A stretch of DNA of 64,000 bases from JAOXRU01 sp965247735 (GCA_965247735.1 CBDFHN010000002.1:4526001-4590000); one strand, 5' to 3'. Counted from the first letter of the stretch, positions 1 to 9,530 are shown. The notes: a model not told the origin generated them from the letters alone. Made by a program: numbers and translations.

Positions 1-1
1 G

Positions 2-682
2 ATGCATAAGATAGAATTAATTGTTTTTGATATGGCAGGAACCACCATAAACGAAGATAATATAGTATATAAGACATTGCAGAAGACAATTTCTGATTGT
101 GGTTACAAGGTCTCTCTAGCTACAGTGTTGGAGATAGGAGCTGGAAAAGAAAAGTTTAATGCTATTAAAGATATTATCTTCAATCTAGTAGATATAAATA
201 AGATAGAGCTATTGACGGAAATTATATTTGAAAAATTCAAAAAAGAATTAGAAATGACCTATGCCTTGGCAAAGGTTTCTGTTTTTGATGGTGTTGAAGA
301 ACTTTTTAATGAATTAAGAAAAAAAGGGATAAAAATAGCATTAAATACAGGTTATGATTTTAGAACAGCAACAAGTCTTTTAGAAAAAATTGATTGGAAA
401 AGAGGAGTTAATTATGATGTTTTAATTACTGCTACGGATGTTGAAAAAAACAGACCTAATCCTGATATGATACTAAAAGCCATGAGCATATTAGATATAA
501 AATCAGCATTAGCAGTTATGAAAGTAGGTGATTCTTCTATCGATATTTTAGAAGGTAAAAATGCCAATTGTGGAGTTACCATTGGAGTAACCACAGGAGC
601 ACATACCCGTAGTCAATTAGAAGAAGCGGACCCAACTTACGTTATAGAGTCAATTTTGAAAATTCAGGAAATTATAGATTGA
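2..682 (+). CDS. PhnX-like HAD hydrolase (phosphonatase-like)
   Basis: The 226-residue protein is a haloacid dehalogenase-superfamily hydrolase. The N-terminal motif is DMAGTT (residues 10-15), with D10 as the expected nucleophile. The pattern DxAGT rather than DxDxT marks the phosphonatase branch. The usual lysine before the last motif is replaced by arginine in NRPNPDM, and the acidic motif VGDSSID follows. This matches the family described as closest relatives of phosphonoacetaldehyde hydrolase PhnX, so cleavage of a C-P bond or of a small phosphate ester is likely but the substrate is unknown. The length is normal and the start lies at the very edge of the window, so any operon partner upstream is not visible. 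A terminator follows at 710-744. The SusCD and phosphatase genes downstream support a role in phosphorus acquisition. Confidence 0.8.
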   Translation: MHKIELIVFDMAGTTINEDNIVYKTLQKTISDCGYKVSLATVLEIGAGKEKFNAIKDIIFNLVDINKIELLTEIIFEKFKKELEMTYALAKVSVFDGVEELFNELRKKGIKIALNTGYDFRTATSLLEKIDWKRGVNYDVLITATDVEKNRPNPDMILKAMSILDIKSALAVMKVGDSSIDILEGKNANCGVTIGVTTGAHTRSQLEEADPTYVIESILKIQEIID

Positions 683-709
683 ATAGTTTGTTTTTTTTAT
701 TTAAATGCG

Positions 710-744
710 AAGCGTGTGTACTTTATAAGTGCATGCGCTTTTTT
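710..744 (+). terminator. Intrinsic terminator after the PhnX-like gene
   Basis: A 12-bp stem (710-721 with 729-740, three G-U pairs) and a 7-nt loop are followed by a short T run. It lies 28 bases after the stop codon of the HAD gene and separates that transcript from the convergent regulator gene. Confidence 0.75.
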
Positions 745-807
745 AATCTTAATTGGCAACATTTAATTAAAAATAGGAAACGTCATTCCTTTAATACTAG
801 TTTAGAT

Positions 808-1374
808 TTATACAAAAAAATAGAGGACAAGCATTTTACAAACCTCTTTATTCTGATTGGAAGGCACATGAGGAATTCTTCCATCAAAAAAAATGGCATC
901 ACCTTCCTTTAATGATACTTCTTCTTCCCCAATGTCGTATTGGCACGCTCCAGATAAGATGTATTTATATTCGTAGGCATCAGTTGTTACCTTATCTCGT
1001 TTAGAATTGGGTTCAATAGTTAATATAACTGCTTCAAAACCTATAGAAGAAAATTGCTTGCTAAATATATGTTTGTACTCAAAACCCTTAGCATTATCTT
1101 CTTTTTCAACAATAGTATTTTCATCAGCTCTAGATACAAGTATTAAAGCATCATTATATTCAGGCATTCCATTAAAAAAATCAGTAACAGCAATATCTAG
1201 AGCGTTAATAATGTTTAATAAAACGGGAAGTGACGGAATGGTTCTTCCGTTTTCAATTCTAGAAATAAGTCCTTTGCTTACTGTTGCTTTCTCTGCAATA
1301 ATGCTAATGGTTTCATTATTTTCTTTTCTTATTTCTTTGATGCGTTTTCCTATGCCGATTAGGTACTGTTTCAT
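808..1374 (-). CDS. XRE-family regulator with C-terminal cupin domain
   Basis: The 188-residue protein has an N-terminal helix-turn-helix of the XRE/Cro type (about residues 8-62), with the recognition region VSKGLISRIENGR. A C-terminal cupin barrel follows (about 110-185), where GDAIFFDGRIPHVP is the typical second cupin motif. Such HTH-cupin proteins usually sense a small ligand and control a neighbouring catabolic or uptake operon. It is divergent from the SusC gene at 2065 and convergent with the PhnX-like gene, so it is the natural candidate regulator of this phosphorus locus. The 13-bp inverted repeat at 1447-1480, about 75 bases upstream of its start, could be its operator. The ligand cannot be told from sequence. 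Confidence 0.85.
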   Translation of the reverse strand: MKQYLIGIGKRIKEIRKENNETISIIAEKATVSKGLISRIENGRTIPSLPVLLNIINALDIAVTDFFNGMPEYNDALILVSRADENTIVEKEDNAKGFEYKHIFSKQFSSIGFEAVILTIEPNSKRDKVTTDAYEYKYILSGACQYDIGEEEVSLKEGDAIFFDGRIPHVPSNQNKEVCKMLVLYFFV

Positions 1375-1446
1375 TTATAGCTATTTAACTGTTACATGCT
1401 GTTCACCCATTAGTTATTTTTTAAGTGCAGACTATTTTATGGATGT

Positions 1447-1480
1447 TATGACTTTATTTTCAAGTACAAATAAAGTCATA
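1447..1480. promoter_or_regulatory. Perfect 13-bp inverted repeat, candidate operator
   Basis: TATGACTTTATTT (1447-1459) is repeated in inverse orientation at 1468-1480 with an 8-base spacer. It lacks a T run after the stem, so it does not look like a terminator. It sits 73 bases upstream of the XRE-cupin start, in the position expected for an autoregulatory operator. The link to the regulator is inference. Confidence 0.45.
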
Positions 1481-1739
1481 AAAATTGTGTTTGCTTCTTA
1501 AATAAAGGTTTATATATAATAAACTTTTACTGTAAATTGCTTTGGTATGCATAAAACAACATTTATATACATTATCTTATGTGTAGCCAGCTTTATAGTG
1601 GAAATATATAATAGCTAAAATTTAAATTTGTTTTGCTATTACGCTCCATTTATTTTTAACAAGTTGCTTATTTGTAAAAAGTATATTTCTTTTTATGATT
1701 TTTATTGTTTTCCTAAATGTTTCTAATATGTTTCAGGTA

Positions 1740-1762
1740 AATTAAGAAGATGTTTCTTAATT
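1740..1762. promoter_or_regulatory. 9-bp inverted repeat upstream of susC
   Basis: AATTAAGAA (1740-1748) pairs with TTCTTAATT (1754-1762) across five bases. It is AT-rich, so chance is possible. Its place in the divergent control region makes a protein-binding site conceivable. Confidence 0.25.
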
Positions 1763-2064
1763 ATTAACACTTTTTTGAAAACGAACTAATATAGAATAAA
1801 GTGATTGTTCCCGTCTTCATTCACCGTCTGTTTTTTCTTTCAATTAGCGACTAATTAATTGTTTTGCCAATCATAAAGTAAGTTATGCACTTTAGTTTTT
1901 TGATGAAGAATATACTCTTTTTCTAATGCTACAGTTTCAAAAAAAAACATGAAAAAGAGTGCGCTAATATAACCTTATGTGTTAAATTATTTAACATTAA
2001 AGGGCGGTCTTGATAATATGTTATTCCAACTTTTGTGAGTAGAAAATAACTAATTATTATCAGG

Positions 2065-5000
2065 ATGAAAAAAAATTACAAGACGAGAATAGTTGTAATG
2101 CTCGCATTATTATTTTGTGTACTCGGCTTTTCTCAAACCCTAATAAAGGGAAAAGTTGTAGATCAGAACAACATGCCATTATCTGGTGCATCTGTTGTAG
2201 AAAAAGGAAGTGTTAATGGTACTTCTGCGGATTTTGACGGGAATTTTTCTATTGAGCTTAAGGAGGGTTCAATAATAGTGGTTTCCTATATTGGATTTAA
2301 AACCAAAGAATTAGATGTTTCTGGAAAAACTACTATTGAGGTTGTGCTTCTTGAAGATGCAGAAAGCCTTAATGAGGTTGTGGTAACTGCACTGGGAATT
2401 AAACAGCAACAGAAGAAAATTGGGTACGCTACTCAAAAAATGAAAGTCAGTGTTATTGAAGATGTAACTGTGCCGAATACGGCAAATTTGTTTACAGGAC
2501 AAGTAGCAGGTTTAACAATTAGTAATCCTACAGGATTGTTTCAAAAAGCACAAATACAACTAAGAGGAGGAAATCCTATTGTTGTTATTGATGGTATTAT
2601 TGTGGATACAGATTTTTATGACCTATCTCCTAATGATATCGGAGCAATTAATGTATTGAAAGGGCAAACTGCTGCTGCACTATATGGTTCTAGAGGTAAA
2701 GATGGAGCTATTTTAATAAGTACTAAAACAGCTAGAAAAGAAGGCCTTGAGGTTTCAGTCAATCATAACACAATGATTTCTGCTGGTTATACCGTGCTTC
2801 CAGAGACTCAAACGGAATACGGAAACGGATCCAATGGTAAATATGAGTTCTGGGATGGTAAAGATGGTGGTATTTCTGATGGAGATATGATTTGGGGACC
2901 AAAATTTGAACCTGGAGTTCTTGTTCCACAGTGGAATAGCCCAATTTTAGATAAAAATACAGGAGAAACTATTCCATGGTGGGGAGATGTAGAAGGAACA
3001 CAGTACAATGATAAATCTAGATATTCTAGAGTTGCAACTCCTTGGAAGTATCATAATAACTTAAAAGATTTTATGGAGACAGGAATTATTTCTTCAACAG
3101 ATTTTTCAATAGCACATAAAAGCGAAAAAGGCTCAGTAAGATTAACGGCCAATTATAAATACCATAAAGATAGAGTGCCAAATGCAAGTATGAAAACTGG
3201 TGGAATAACTTTTAAATCTACAACAAACTTTACAGATAAGTTGGTGTTGGATACTAAACTAGCTTATAATAAGGTGTATTCTCCAAACTATCCTAGACAT
3301 GGTTATGGACCTAAAAACCACATGTATACTATACTTGTTTGGATGGGAGACGATGTTAATGGTAATGATCTTAGAGATCATATGTATGTTCCCGGACAAG
3401 AAGGGTATAGACAAGCCAATTTTAATTATGCATGGTATAATAACGTGTATTTTGCTGCAAATGAGCTAAATCAAGAATACGATGCCAATTTAATTAATGC
3501 GCAAATGAGGTTGAATTATAAAATGACATCAGATTTTGATATCCAATTTAGAGGTTCTGGTGTTGTTAAGGATGTTTTTGAAAATAGAGAAAGTCCAAAA
3601 ACATATCTAAATTATGGCGATCCTAGAGCAGGAGATTATAAAACGTGGAATAGTAAAAAACAGACTATTGATTATGATGTGCTTGCACATTATAAAAAAG
3701 ATATAAACGACGATTTTAAAATAGATATTAATGCGGGTGCTTCTAGTTTTTACGAAAAATATCAGCAAGAGTATAATGCTACAGATGGGCTTATAGTGCC
3801 TTTCAATTACAGTTTGAATAATACACAAGGTAATGTTAAAGCAAGTACTTATATCAGAAAAGAAGCTACCACTAGTGTATATGCAACTTTGGGAATAGAT
3901 TTGTTTGATGCTTTGTTTTTTAATGTTACAGGAAGAAACGATTGGTCTTCAACATTGCCAAAAGAAAATAGATCTTATTTTTATCCTTCGGCTTCTGTAA
4001 GTGCATTGGTTTCTAATTTGATAACAATGCCTAAGACAGTTGATTATTTAAAGGTGAAAGCATCTTGGGCGAAAGTATCTGGGGCATTAAAACCTTATCA
4101 AACTTCAGCATATTATAATAAAGTTGGAAATTTTGATGGGCAGACAAGGCTTGACTACCCTAATTCTCTTGTAAATCCAAATATAGAACCAGAATCTAAA
4201 TCTACTTTTGAACTAGGGTTTACCACAAGTATTTTATCAAACAGATTAGGTTTGGATTTTACTTATTATAAAGAATTATCTTCCAATCAGATTATCAATC
4301 TTCCAATTTCTGACGCATCTGGTTTTAGTAATAAATTGGTTAATGGTAATGAGTATACAAGAAAAGGATACGAAGTGGTATTAAATGCTTCACCATATAA
4401 AACAGAAAAATTTTCATGGGATGTATTAGTAAACTGGAGTAGCAGTGAAAAAAGAATTACAGGTATTTACGATGATAATTCAAATTATGGTAACCTGAAG
4501 CTAAATGATAGAGTTGATAGTCATTTTGCCAAAACCTGGGAAAAATCTGCTGATGGAAGACTCGTTATTAATGATAAAGGATTGCCAGTAAGAAATGATT
4601 TTAAAAGCAATCTAGGACATAAAGATCCTAAGTGGAGATTAGGGTTTCAAAACAATTTCAGGATCAATAAGTTTACTGTAGGTGTTGGTATAGATGGTGC
4701 TTGGGGAGGAATAATTAGATCTAAAACTGTAGAAAAACTGTGGTGGGGAGGTAAACACCCTAACTCAACAGAATATAGAGATGAGGAATATGCTGCAGGA
4801 GTACCTGTATATGTGCCTAATGGAGTTAATATCGTTAGTGGAACCGTTGTACACGATGCTTTCGGAACCGTAATTTCTGATAATAGAGTGTATAAAGAAA
4901 ATACAACGGCTGTAAACTGGCAGAGTTGGTCACAAACCTATCCATATAGAGCTGCTATTTTGGATAGCGATAATAAGAAATTTGCAAATGTATTTGACCG

Positions 5001-5214
5001 TAGTTTCTTTAAGCTAAGATCACTATCTGTTAAGTATGATTTTACAGAAATACTTCAAATAAAAGGAGTAAAAAGCATCAATGCAACCCTATCAGGATAT
5101 AATTTGTTAGCATGGAAAAAAGCAGATATTATAGATCCTGATTTTGGTAATGACGATGATCTTCAAGATCCTTCAACTAGATACATTGGACTCGGAGTAA
5201 ACGTGAAATTTTAA
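2065..5214 (+). CDS. SusC/RagA-type TonB-linked outer membrane receptor
   Basis: The 1049-residue protein starts with a cleavable signal peptide ending near GFSQ. A carboxypeptidase-D-like regulatory domain (about 25-105) and a TonB-box/plug domain (about 105-220, with VVVTALGIKQ and IVVIDGIIVD) come next, then a C-terminal beta-barrel ending in aromatic VKF. This is the standard SusC architecture and length: an outer-membrane TonB-dependent transporter that works with the SusD lipoprotein encoded 23 bases downstream. The substrate is not encoded in recognisable motifs. Here the partners are phosphatases rather than glycosidases, so uptake of an organophosphorus compound or phosphorylated oligomer is inferred. 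The start has no strong Shine-Dalgarno sequence, as is usual in this phylum. Confidence 0.92.
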   Translation: MKKNYKTRIVVMLALLFCVLGFSQTLIKGKVVDQNNMPLSGASVVEKGSVNGTSADFDGNFSIELKEGSIIVVSYIGFKTKELDVSGKTTIEVVLLEDAESLNEVVVTALGIKQQQKKIGYATQKMKVSVIEDVTVPNTANLFTGQVAGLTISNPTGLFQKAQIQLRGGNPIVVIDGIIVDTDFYDLSPNDIGAINVLKGQTAAALYGSRGKDGAILISTKTARKEGLEVSVNHNTMISAGYTVLPETQTEYGNGSNGKYEFWDGKDGGISDGDMIWGPKFEPGVLVPQWNSPILDKNTGETIPWWGDVEGTQYNDKSRYSRVATPWKYHNNLKDFMETGIISSTDFSIAHKSEKGSVRLTANYKYHKDRVPNASMKTGGITFKSTTNFTDKLVLDTKLAYNKVYSPNYPRHGYGPKNHMYTILVWMGDDVNGNDLRDHMYVPGQEGYRQANFNYAWYNNVYFAANELNQEYDANLINAQMRLNYKMTSDFDIQFRGSGVVKDVFENRESPKTYLNYGDPRAGDYKTWNSKKQTIDYDVLAHYKKDINDDFKIDINAGASSFYEKYQQEYNATDGLIVPFNYSLNNTQGNVKASTYIRKEATTSVYATLGIDLFDALFFNVTGRNDWSSTLPKENRSYFYPSASVSALVSNLITMPKTVDYLKVKASWAKVSGALKPYQTSAYYNKVGNFDGQTRLDYPNSLVNPNIEPESKSTFELGFTTSILSNRLGLDFTYYKELSSNQIINLPISDASGFSNKLVNGNEYTRKGYEVVLNASPYKTEKFSWDVLVNWSSSEKRITGIYDDNSNYGNLKLNDRVDSHFAKTWEKSADGRLVINDKGLPVRNDFKSNLGHKDPKWRLGFQNNFRINKFTVGVGIDGAWGGIIRSKTVEKLWWGGKHPNSTEYRDEEYAAGVPVYVPNGVNIVSGTVVHDAFGTVISDNRVYKENTTAVNWQSWSQTYPYRAAILDSDNKKFANVFDRSFFKLRSLSVKYDFTEILQIKGVKSINATLSGYNLLAWKKADIIDPDFGNDDDLQDPSTRYIGLGVNVKF

Positions 5215-5237
5215 TAAAAAATATAAATTATAGACAT

Positions 5238-6713
5238 ATGAAAAATGTAAAATTCTTACTGCCGCTATTGGCAATACTACTATTGTCATCTTGTCAAGAC
5301 CTTGATGAAATAAATGAAAACCCTAATAATGTAAGTGAAACACATCCACAATTATTGCTTACCAATATAGAGGCCAATGCATTTGAAGTAGATGGAACCT
5401 CTCCATTGTATGCTTCAAGAATGCTTGTATCATCAGATGGAGAAAATAGCAGCCAATATTTCAATTGGGACAGGGCAGGTTTTGGTAATTATAGTGCTTT
5501 AGGAGAGGTTACAAAAATGATGGAAGAAGCTTCTAGAATTGAAGCTCAAGAATACCTCGCTGTAGGAAAGTTTTTTAGAGCTTATTATTTTTATAATCTG
5601 GCATTAACTTTTGGAGATGTTCCTTACGAAAAAGCACTAAAAGGAGAGTCTGATGCTATTTTTTCACCATCATACAGTGCACAAAAAGAAGTTTTTGATG
5701 GTATTTTGGTAGAACTTGCTGAGGCAAATGATATACTAAAGAATAATACAGCTATTATTTCTGGGGATATTATTTTTAATGGAGATATGTCTAAATGGAG
5801 AAAATTAATCAATTCTTTTAGGTTAAAAATATTGATGACATTATCAAAACAAGAGTCTACTTTAGGTATTAAAGCTGATTTTGCTAAAATTGTTGCTAAC
5901 GAACCTATTATTTCTTCTAATGCAGATAATGCAGAATTGATGTTTAAAGATGCTGAGGGTGCAAGATATTCAGAGTTTAACTCTAGTGGATATGGATCAG
6001 GAATGTATATGGCAAGTACTTTTGTAGAACTATTAAAAGAAAGAGAAGATCCAAGGTTGTTTATTTTTTGCTCTCAAACAAAAAATGCAAAAGAGTCTGG
6101 CTTAGAGATTAACGATTTTACGGCTTATGCAGGTGCAGATCCTTTAAAACCATATGGAGAAATTAATACACTTGCTGGAGAAGGAAAATTATCTAAAGTA
6201 AATCTTAGATACAGCACAGATCCTACTACCGAGGCTCATAATATATTTGGCTATTGGGAAATGGAATTTATTCTTGCTGAAGCAGCGCTTAGAGGTTGGA
6301 TTACTAATGATGCAAAAATGCATTATAAAAATGGGGTAACTGCTTCTTTTGCTTTTTATGAAAGAGATGCAAAAGGATATGGAGATTATGTTACACCGGC
6401 TGCAGCTTCAACATATTTGTCTGGAACCATGGTTAGTTTTGATTTGGTAACGTCTACTGATGAAAAGTTAGCGCTTGTTTTAACTCAAAAATATTTTACA
6501 TCCTTTTTACAAACGGGTTGGAGAATGTATTTTGATTATTTAAGAACTGGTTATCCTAATTTACCATATGATGCCGCTGCTACGCCTCCTACAAGATGGA
6601 TGTATCCAAATTCTGAATATACTGATAATGCTGATAGTGTAGCAAAAGCTGTAGAAAGTCAGTTTGGTGCTGGTAATGACGAGATTAGAGAAGTAACTTG
6701 GTGGTTGAAATAA
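5238..6713 (+). CDS. SusD/RagB-family surface lipoprotein
   Basis: The 491-residue lipoprotein has lipobox LLSSC with Cys19, followed by the acidic stretch typical of surface-exposed Bacteroidota lipoproteins (QDLDEINENPNN). The rest is the helical SusD fold, including the N-terminal ENPNN...HPQLLLTNIEA pattern of the SusD-like (SusD/RagB) family. It caps the SusC channel at 2065-5214 and binds the ligand at the cell surface. It is co-transcribed with susC (23-base gap) and is followed by a strong terminator at 6730-6775. Expression of the phosphatase genes beyond would then need read-through or another promoter. Confidence 0.9.
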   Translation: MKNVKFLLPLLAILLLSSCQDLDEINENPNNVSETHPQLLLTNIEANAFEVDGTSPLYASRMLVSSDGENSSQYFNWDRAGFGNYSALGEVTKMMEEASRIEAQEYLAVGKFFRAYYFYNLALTFGDVPYEKALKGESDAIFSPSYSAQKEVFDGILVELAEANDILKNNTAIISGDIIFNGDMSKWRKLINSFRLKILMTLSKQESTLGIKADFAKIVANEPIISSNADNAELMFKDAEGARYSEFNSSGYGSGMYMASTFVELLKEREDPRLFIFCSQTKNAKESGLEINDFTAYAGADPLKPYGEINTLAGEGKLSKVNLRYSTDPTTEAHNIFGYWEMEFILAEAALRGWITNDAKMHYKNGVTASFAFYERDAKGYGDYVTPAAASTYLSGTMVSFDLVTSTDEKLALVLTQKYFTSFLQTGWRMYFDYLRTGYPNLPYDAAATPPTRWMYPNSEYTDNADSVAKAVESQFGAGNDEIREVTWWLK

Positions 6714-6729
6714 ATTTTTAGCAATTGAT

Positions 6730-6775
6730 AAGTTAAGGTCATGGCATATATTGTCATGACCTTAACTTGTTTTTT
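6730..6775 (+). terminator. Strong terminator between susD and the phosphatase genes
   Basis: A perfect 14-bp stem (6730-6743 with 6755-6768) is followed by GTTTTTT. It lies directly after the susD stop. It also decides the start of the next gene, because an in-frame ATG at 6741 lies inside the stem and is unlikely to be used. It probably lowers rather than abolishes expression of the two downstream phosphatases. Confidence 0.85.
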
Positions 6776-6791
6776 AAAGAATAAAAATAAG

Positions 6792-8372
6792 ATGAAAAAA
6801 TATATAAGTTTATTTACAGCCCTATTGTTTTGTTTCCATTTTTTTGGACAAAAGAAGCAGGTAGTAATTGAAATTCAGCCGTTTTTACAAGATGCAACGC
6901 CAAGTTCTATAATTATAAAGTGGCAAACCAATACTGGGGAGGAAAGTTTAGTAGAATGGGGACTAACACCAAAACTTGGCAAAAAAACAAAAGGAATTTC
7001 CTATGATATTAATTTTACGGAAGTGAGAATTCATGAAGTAAAAGTAAGTAAGCTAAAAAGGCTAACAACGTATTATTACCGTGTTAGAACAGGAAAAACA
7101 AACTCAGAGGTATTCCAGTTTAAAACACCACCGTTTGCATCAGATCAAGAAGATTTTAATATCGTTGCAATGAGCGACATGCAATATGATTCTAATGAAC
7201 CCGATAAGTATAAAGAAGTTATAAAAGATGGGGTATTAACGTATCTTAAGAAAGAGCTTGAAGGAGAGTTATCAGATAATCTTGCATTGGTTATGATCCC
7301 TGGTGATCTTGTACAAAGTGGAACAAATTTTAAACAATGGCAAGAACATTTTTTTAATCCTTCAGAAAAATTGTTTGCAAATGTGCCAGTTTATCCTGTT
7401 TTAGGAAATCATGAGCGCAATTCTCAATATTATTTTAAATACTTTAGTCTTCCCAAAAATGGAAGTCCAGAATATGCTGAACACTGGTGGTATAAAGATT
7501 ACGGAAATACTAGAATACTAGGATTAGATTCTAATGATGGGTATAGAGATACTAAACAACAATATTTGTGGTTAAAAAAAACATTGGAGGAAACGGCTAA
7601 TAATGAAGATATAGATTTTGTGTTTGCACAATTACACCATCCTCATAAATCGGAACTATGGATTCCTGGTGAAGAAGATTTTAGCGGAAAAGTAGTAAAG
7701 ATGTTAGAAACATTTACCACAACAACAGGAAAACCTAGTATCCATTTTTTTGGTCATACACATGGTTATTCTAGAGGGCAGTCAAAAGAGCATAAGCATT
7801 TATGGGTAAATGTTGCTTCTGCTGGCGGTGCTATTGATAACTGGGGCGAGTTTGAAGGTAGAGATTATGATGAATTTACAGTTACTCAAGATGAATATGG
7901 TTTTGTAATTGTATCGGTAGACGGAGATAGAAATGATCCAAAGTTCACTTTAAAAAGAATAAGCAGAGGAAATAAAGAAAAAAATAGAGATAACGAGCTT
8001 AGAGATAGTATTACAATCTATAGAAAATCTAGAAAACCGTTGGCACCAGTAGCTTTACCCATACTATCAGCTAACATAAAAGGGACGGTGTTGAAAGCCA
8101 AACCATTTAAAAGTGAATATAATAAGGCTTTTCATGCTGCTTCTCATTGGCAAGTATCAACAACTAAAGATTTTTCTAAATTGGTGTTTGATAGTTGGAA
8201 ACAGCATGAGAATTGGTATTATAAAGAGAATAGACAAAAAAATGATGATTTGTCAGATGAAAAAACAAATCGTTTATTGCCAAAAACAACATATTATTGG
8301 AAAGTTAGATATAGAGACCAAAACTTAAATTGGAGTAATTGGTCAAATACAATAACATTTAAAACAAAGTAG
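6792..8372 (+). CDS. Purple-acid-phosphatase-like metallophosphoesterase
   Basis: Starting at ATG 6792 gives a clean signal peptide ending near FFGQ; the longer in-frame start at 6741 lies inside a terminator and is rejected. The mature protein of about 505 residues begins with a fibronectin-III-like domain of the purple acid phosphatase type (WQTNTGEESLVEWG). The calcineurin-like metallophosphoesterase domain has motifs MSDMQYD, GDLVQSG, LGNHER, LHHPHKS and FGHTHGYSRG, which supply the two-metal ligands. A second FN3-like region follows at the C-terminus (YYWKVRYRDQNLNWSNWS). It is presumably periplasmic or exported and releases phosphate from esters. The next gene starts 3 bases after its stop, so the two form an operon. 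Confidence 0.85.
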   Translation: MKKYISLFTALLFCFHFFGQKKQVVIEIQPFLQDATPSSIIIKWQTNTGEESLVEWGLTPKLGKKTKGISYDINFTEVRIHEVKVSKLKRLTTYYYRVRTGKTNSEVFQFKTPPFASDQEDFNIVAMSDMQYDSNEPDKYKEVIKDGVLTYLKKELEGELSDNLALVMIPGDLVQSGTNFKQWQEHFFNPSEKLFANVPVYPVLGNHERNSQYYFKYFSLPKNGSPEYAEHWWYKDYGNTRILGLDSNDGYRDTKQQYLWLKKTLEETANNEDIDFVFAQLHHPHKSELWIPGEEDFSGKVVKMLETFTTTTGKPSIHFFGHTHGYSRGQSKEHKHLWVNVASAGGAIDNWGEFEGRDYDEFTVTQDEYGFVIVSVDGDRNDPKFTLKRISRGNKEKNRDNELRDSITIYRKSRKPLAPVALPILSANIKGTVLKAKPFKSEYNKAFHAASHWQVSTTKDFSKLVFDSWKQHENWYYKENRQKNDDLSDEKTNRLLPKTTYYWKVRYRDQNLNWSNWSNTITFKTK

Positions 8373-8375
8373 AAG

Positions 8376-9467
8376 ATGAAAAATAAAGGGAATTTAATAC
8401 TGTCAATACTATTCTTATTTACAATAACAGTATCTGCTCAGGAAAAAGATACAGGTCCAAAAGTAATTTTAATAACCTTAGATGGACTTCGTTGGCAAGA
8501 ACTATTTACAGGAGCTGATGAAAAGCTTGTGGAGCATAAAAAGTATGTTCATCATACCAAAGAATTAAAAGAGAAGTTTTGGAAAAAAACGGCAGAAGAT
8601 AGAAGGCAAGTTTTATTTCCTTTTATATGGGGAACTGTTGATAAAATTGGGCAAATTCATGGAAATAGAGCCCTAGGTAGCAAAATGGATTTAACAAATA
8701 AGCATTTGTTTTCCTATCCTGGCTATAATGAAATACTAACAGGAATTGCAGATGATAAACGAATAGATAGTAATAAAAAAGTCCCGAATCCGAACGTTAC
8801 TGTTTTAGAAATGGCGAATAAAACAGAACTATACAAAGGGAAAGTAGCTGCTTTTGGTAGTTGGGACGTTTTTCCTTCAATTGTTAATGAACAACGTAGT
8901 GGTGTTCCTGTAAATGCAGGGTATGAAGATGCAAAAGGAGATAATTTAACTCCTGAAGAAATTTTGTTGAACAAGATGCAAAAAACTATTCCAGAAGAAT
9001 GGGGGAGTGTACGTTTTGATGCTTTTACACATAATTACGCATTGGAACAGATGAAAAAAACACATCCAAATTTAATATATATATCTTATGGTGAAACCGA
9101 TGATTTTGCCCACGATGGTAATTATGAGAAATATCTAAAATCTGCAGAAACTACAGATGGGTTGATCAAAGAATTATGGGATTTTGTTAATAAAGATGAG
9201 TTTTATAGGGGGAACACAACTTTTATAATTACTACAGATCATGGAAGAGGAACAGCACCATTGGATACATGGAGAAGCCATGGAGAAGATGTCAATGGAG
9301 CAAAGGAGGTATGGCTTATTGCTTTTGGAAATAAAATAATGGCAAAAGGAGAAATAACAAAAGCAGAACAAATTTATACCAACCAAGTTGCAGCATCTGT
9401 TGCAAAAATATTAAATATTAAAATGAGTAATAAAGGCGCAGGGAAACCTTTTTCTTTTATCAAGTAA
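8376..9467 (+). CDS. Alkaline-phosphatase-superfamily phosphodi/monoesterase
   Basis: The 363-residue protein has a signal peptide ending near VSAQ and the alkaline phosphatase/sulfatase fold. ITLDGLRWQELF carries the first metal-binding aspartate. YPGYNEILTG is the region of the nucleophile. YGETDDFAHDG and TTDHGRG supply the further Asp/His metal ligands. In Bacteroidota such proteins are annotated as alkaline phosphatase family or type I phosphodiesterase-like, and the exact substrate is uncertain. It is encoded 3 bases after the metallophosphoesterase. Together the two could strip phosphate from an imported or surface-bound ester. A terminator lies at 9481-9519. Confidence 0.8.
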   Translation: MKNKGNLILSILFLFTITVSAQEKDTGPKVILITLDGLRWQELFTGADEKLVEHKKYVHHTKELKEKFWKKTAEDRRQVLFPFIWGTVDKIGQIHGNRALGSKMDLTNKHLFSYPGYNEILTGIADDKRIDSNKKVPNPNVTVLEMANKTELYKGKVAAFGSWDVFPSIVNEQRSGVPVNAGYEDAKGDNLTPEEILLNKMQKTIPEEWGSVRFDAFTHNYALEQMKKTHPNLIYISYGETDDFAHDGNYEKYLKSAETTDGLIKELWDFVNKDEFYRGNTTFIITTDHGRGTAPLDTWRSHGEDVNGAKEVWLIAFGNKIMAKGEITKAEQIYTNQVAASVAKILNIKMSNKGAGKPFSFIK

Positions 9468-9480
9468 TATTATAAAAAAT

Positions 9481-9519
9481 GGAGAAGTATTCAGAAGGCT
9501 TGAAACTTCTCCTTTTTTT
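9481..9519 (+). terminator. Terminator after the phosphatase operon
   Basis: GGAGAAGT (9481-9488) pairs with ACTTCTCC (9505-9512), followed by seven T. It closes the phosphorus locus and separates it from the convergent YeeE/YedE genes. Confidence 0.75.
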
Positions 9520-9530
9520 ATGAGTTTTTT

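Larger units (their letters stand above)
1375..2064. other. Divergent intergenic region, XRE-cupin / susC
   Basis: This 690-base AT-rich stretch contains no convincing gene. It must hold the promoters of the minus-strand regulator and the plus-strand susC. Two inverted repeats stand out (1447-1480 and 1740-1762). A candidate -7-like element TATGTTTC lies at 1727-1734 but does not fit the TAnnTTTG consensus fully. Confidence 0.6.

Noticed and set aside
679..912. 77-codon frame after the PhnX-like gene
   Set aside because: It covers a terminator and then runs antisense to the regulator gene; no coding character.
1007..1501. 164-codon frame opposite the XRE-cupin gene
   Set aside because: Antisense shadow of a well-supported gene on the other strand.
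6741..6791. Upstream in-frame start of the metallophosphoesterase
   Set aside because: It lies within the stem of a terminator and would hide the signal peptide; ATG 6792 gives a proper one.
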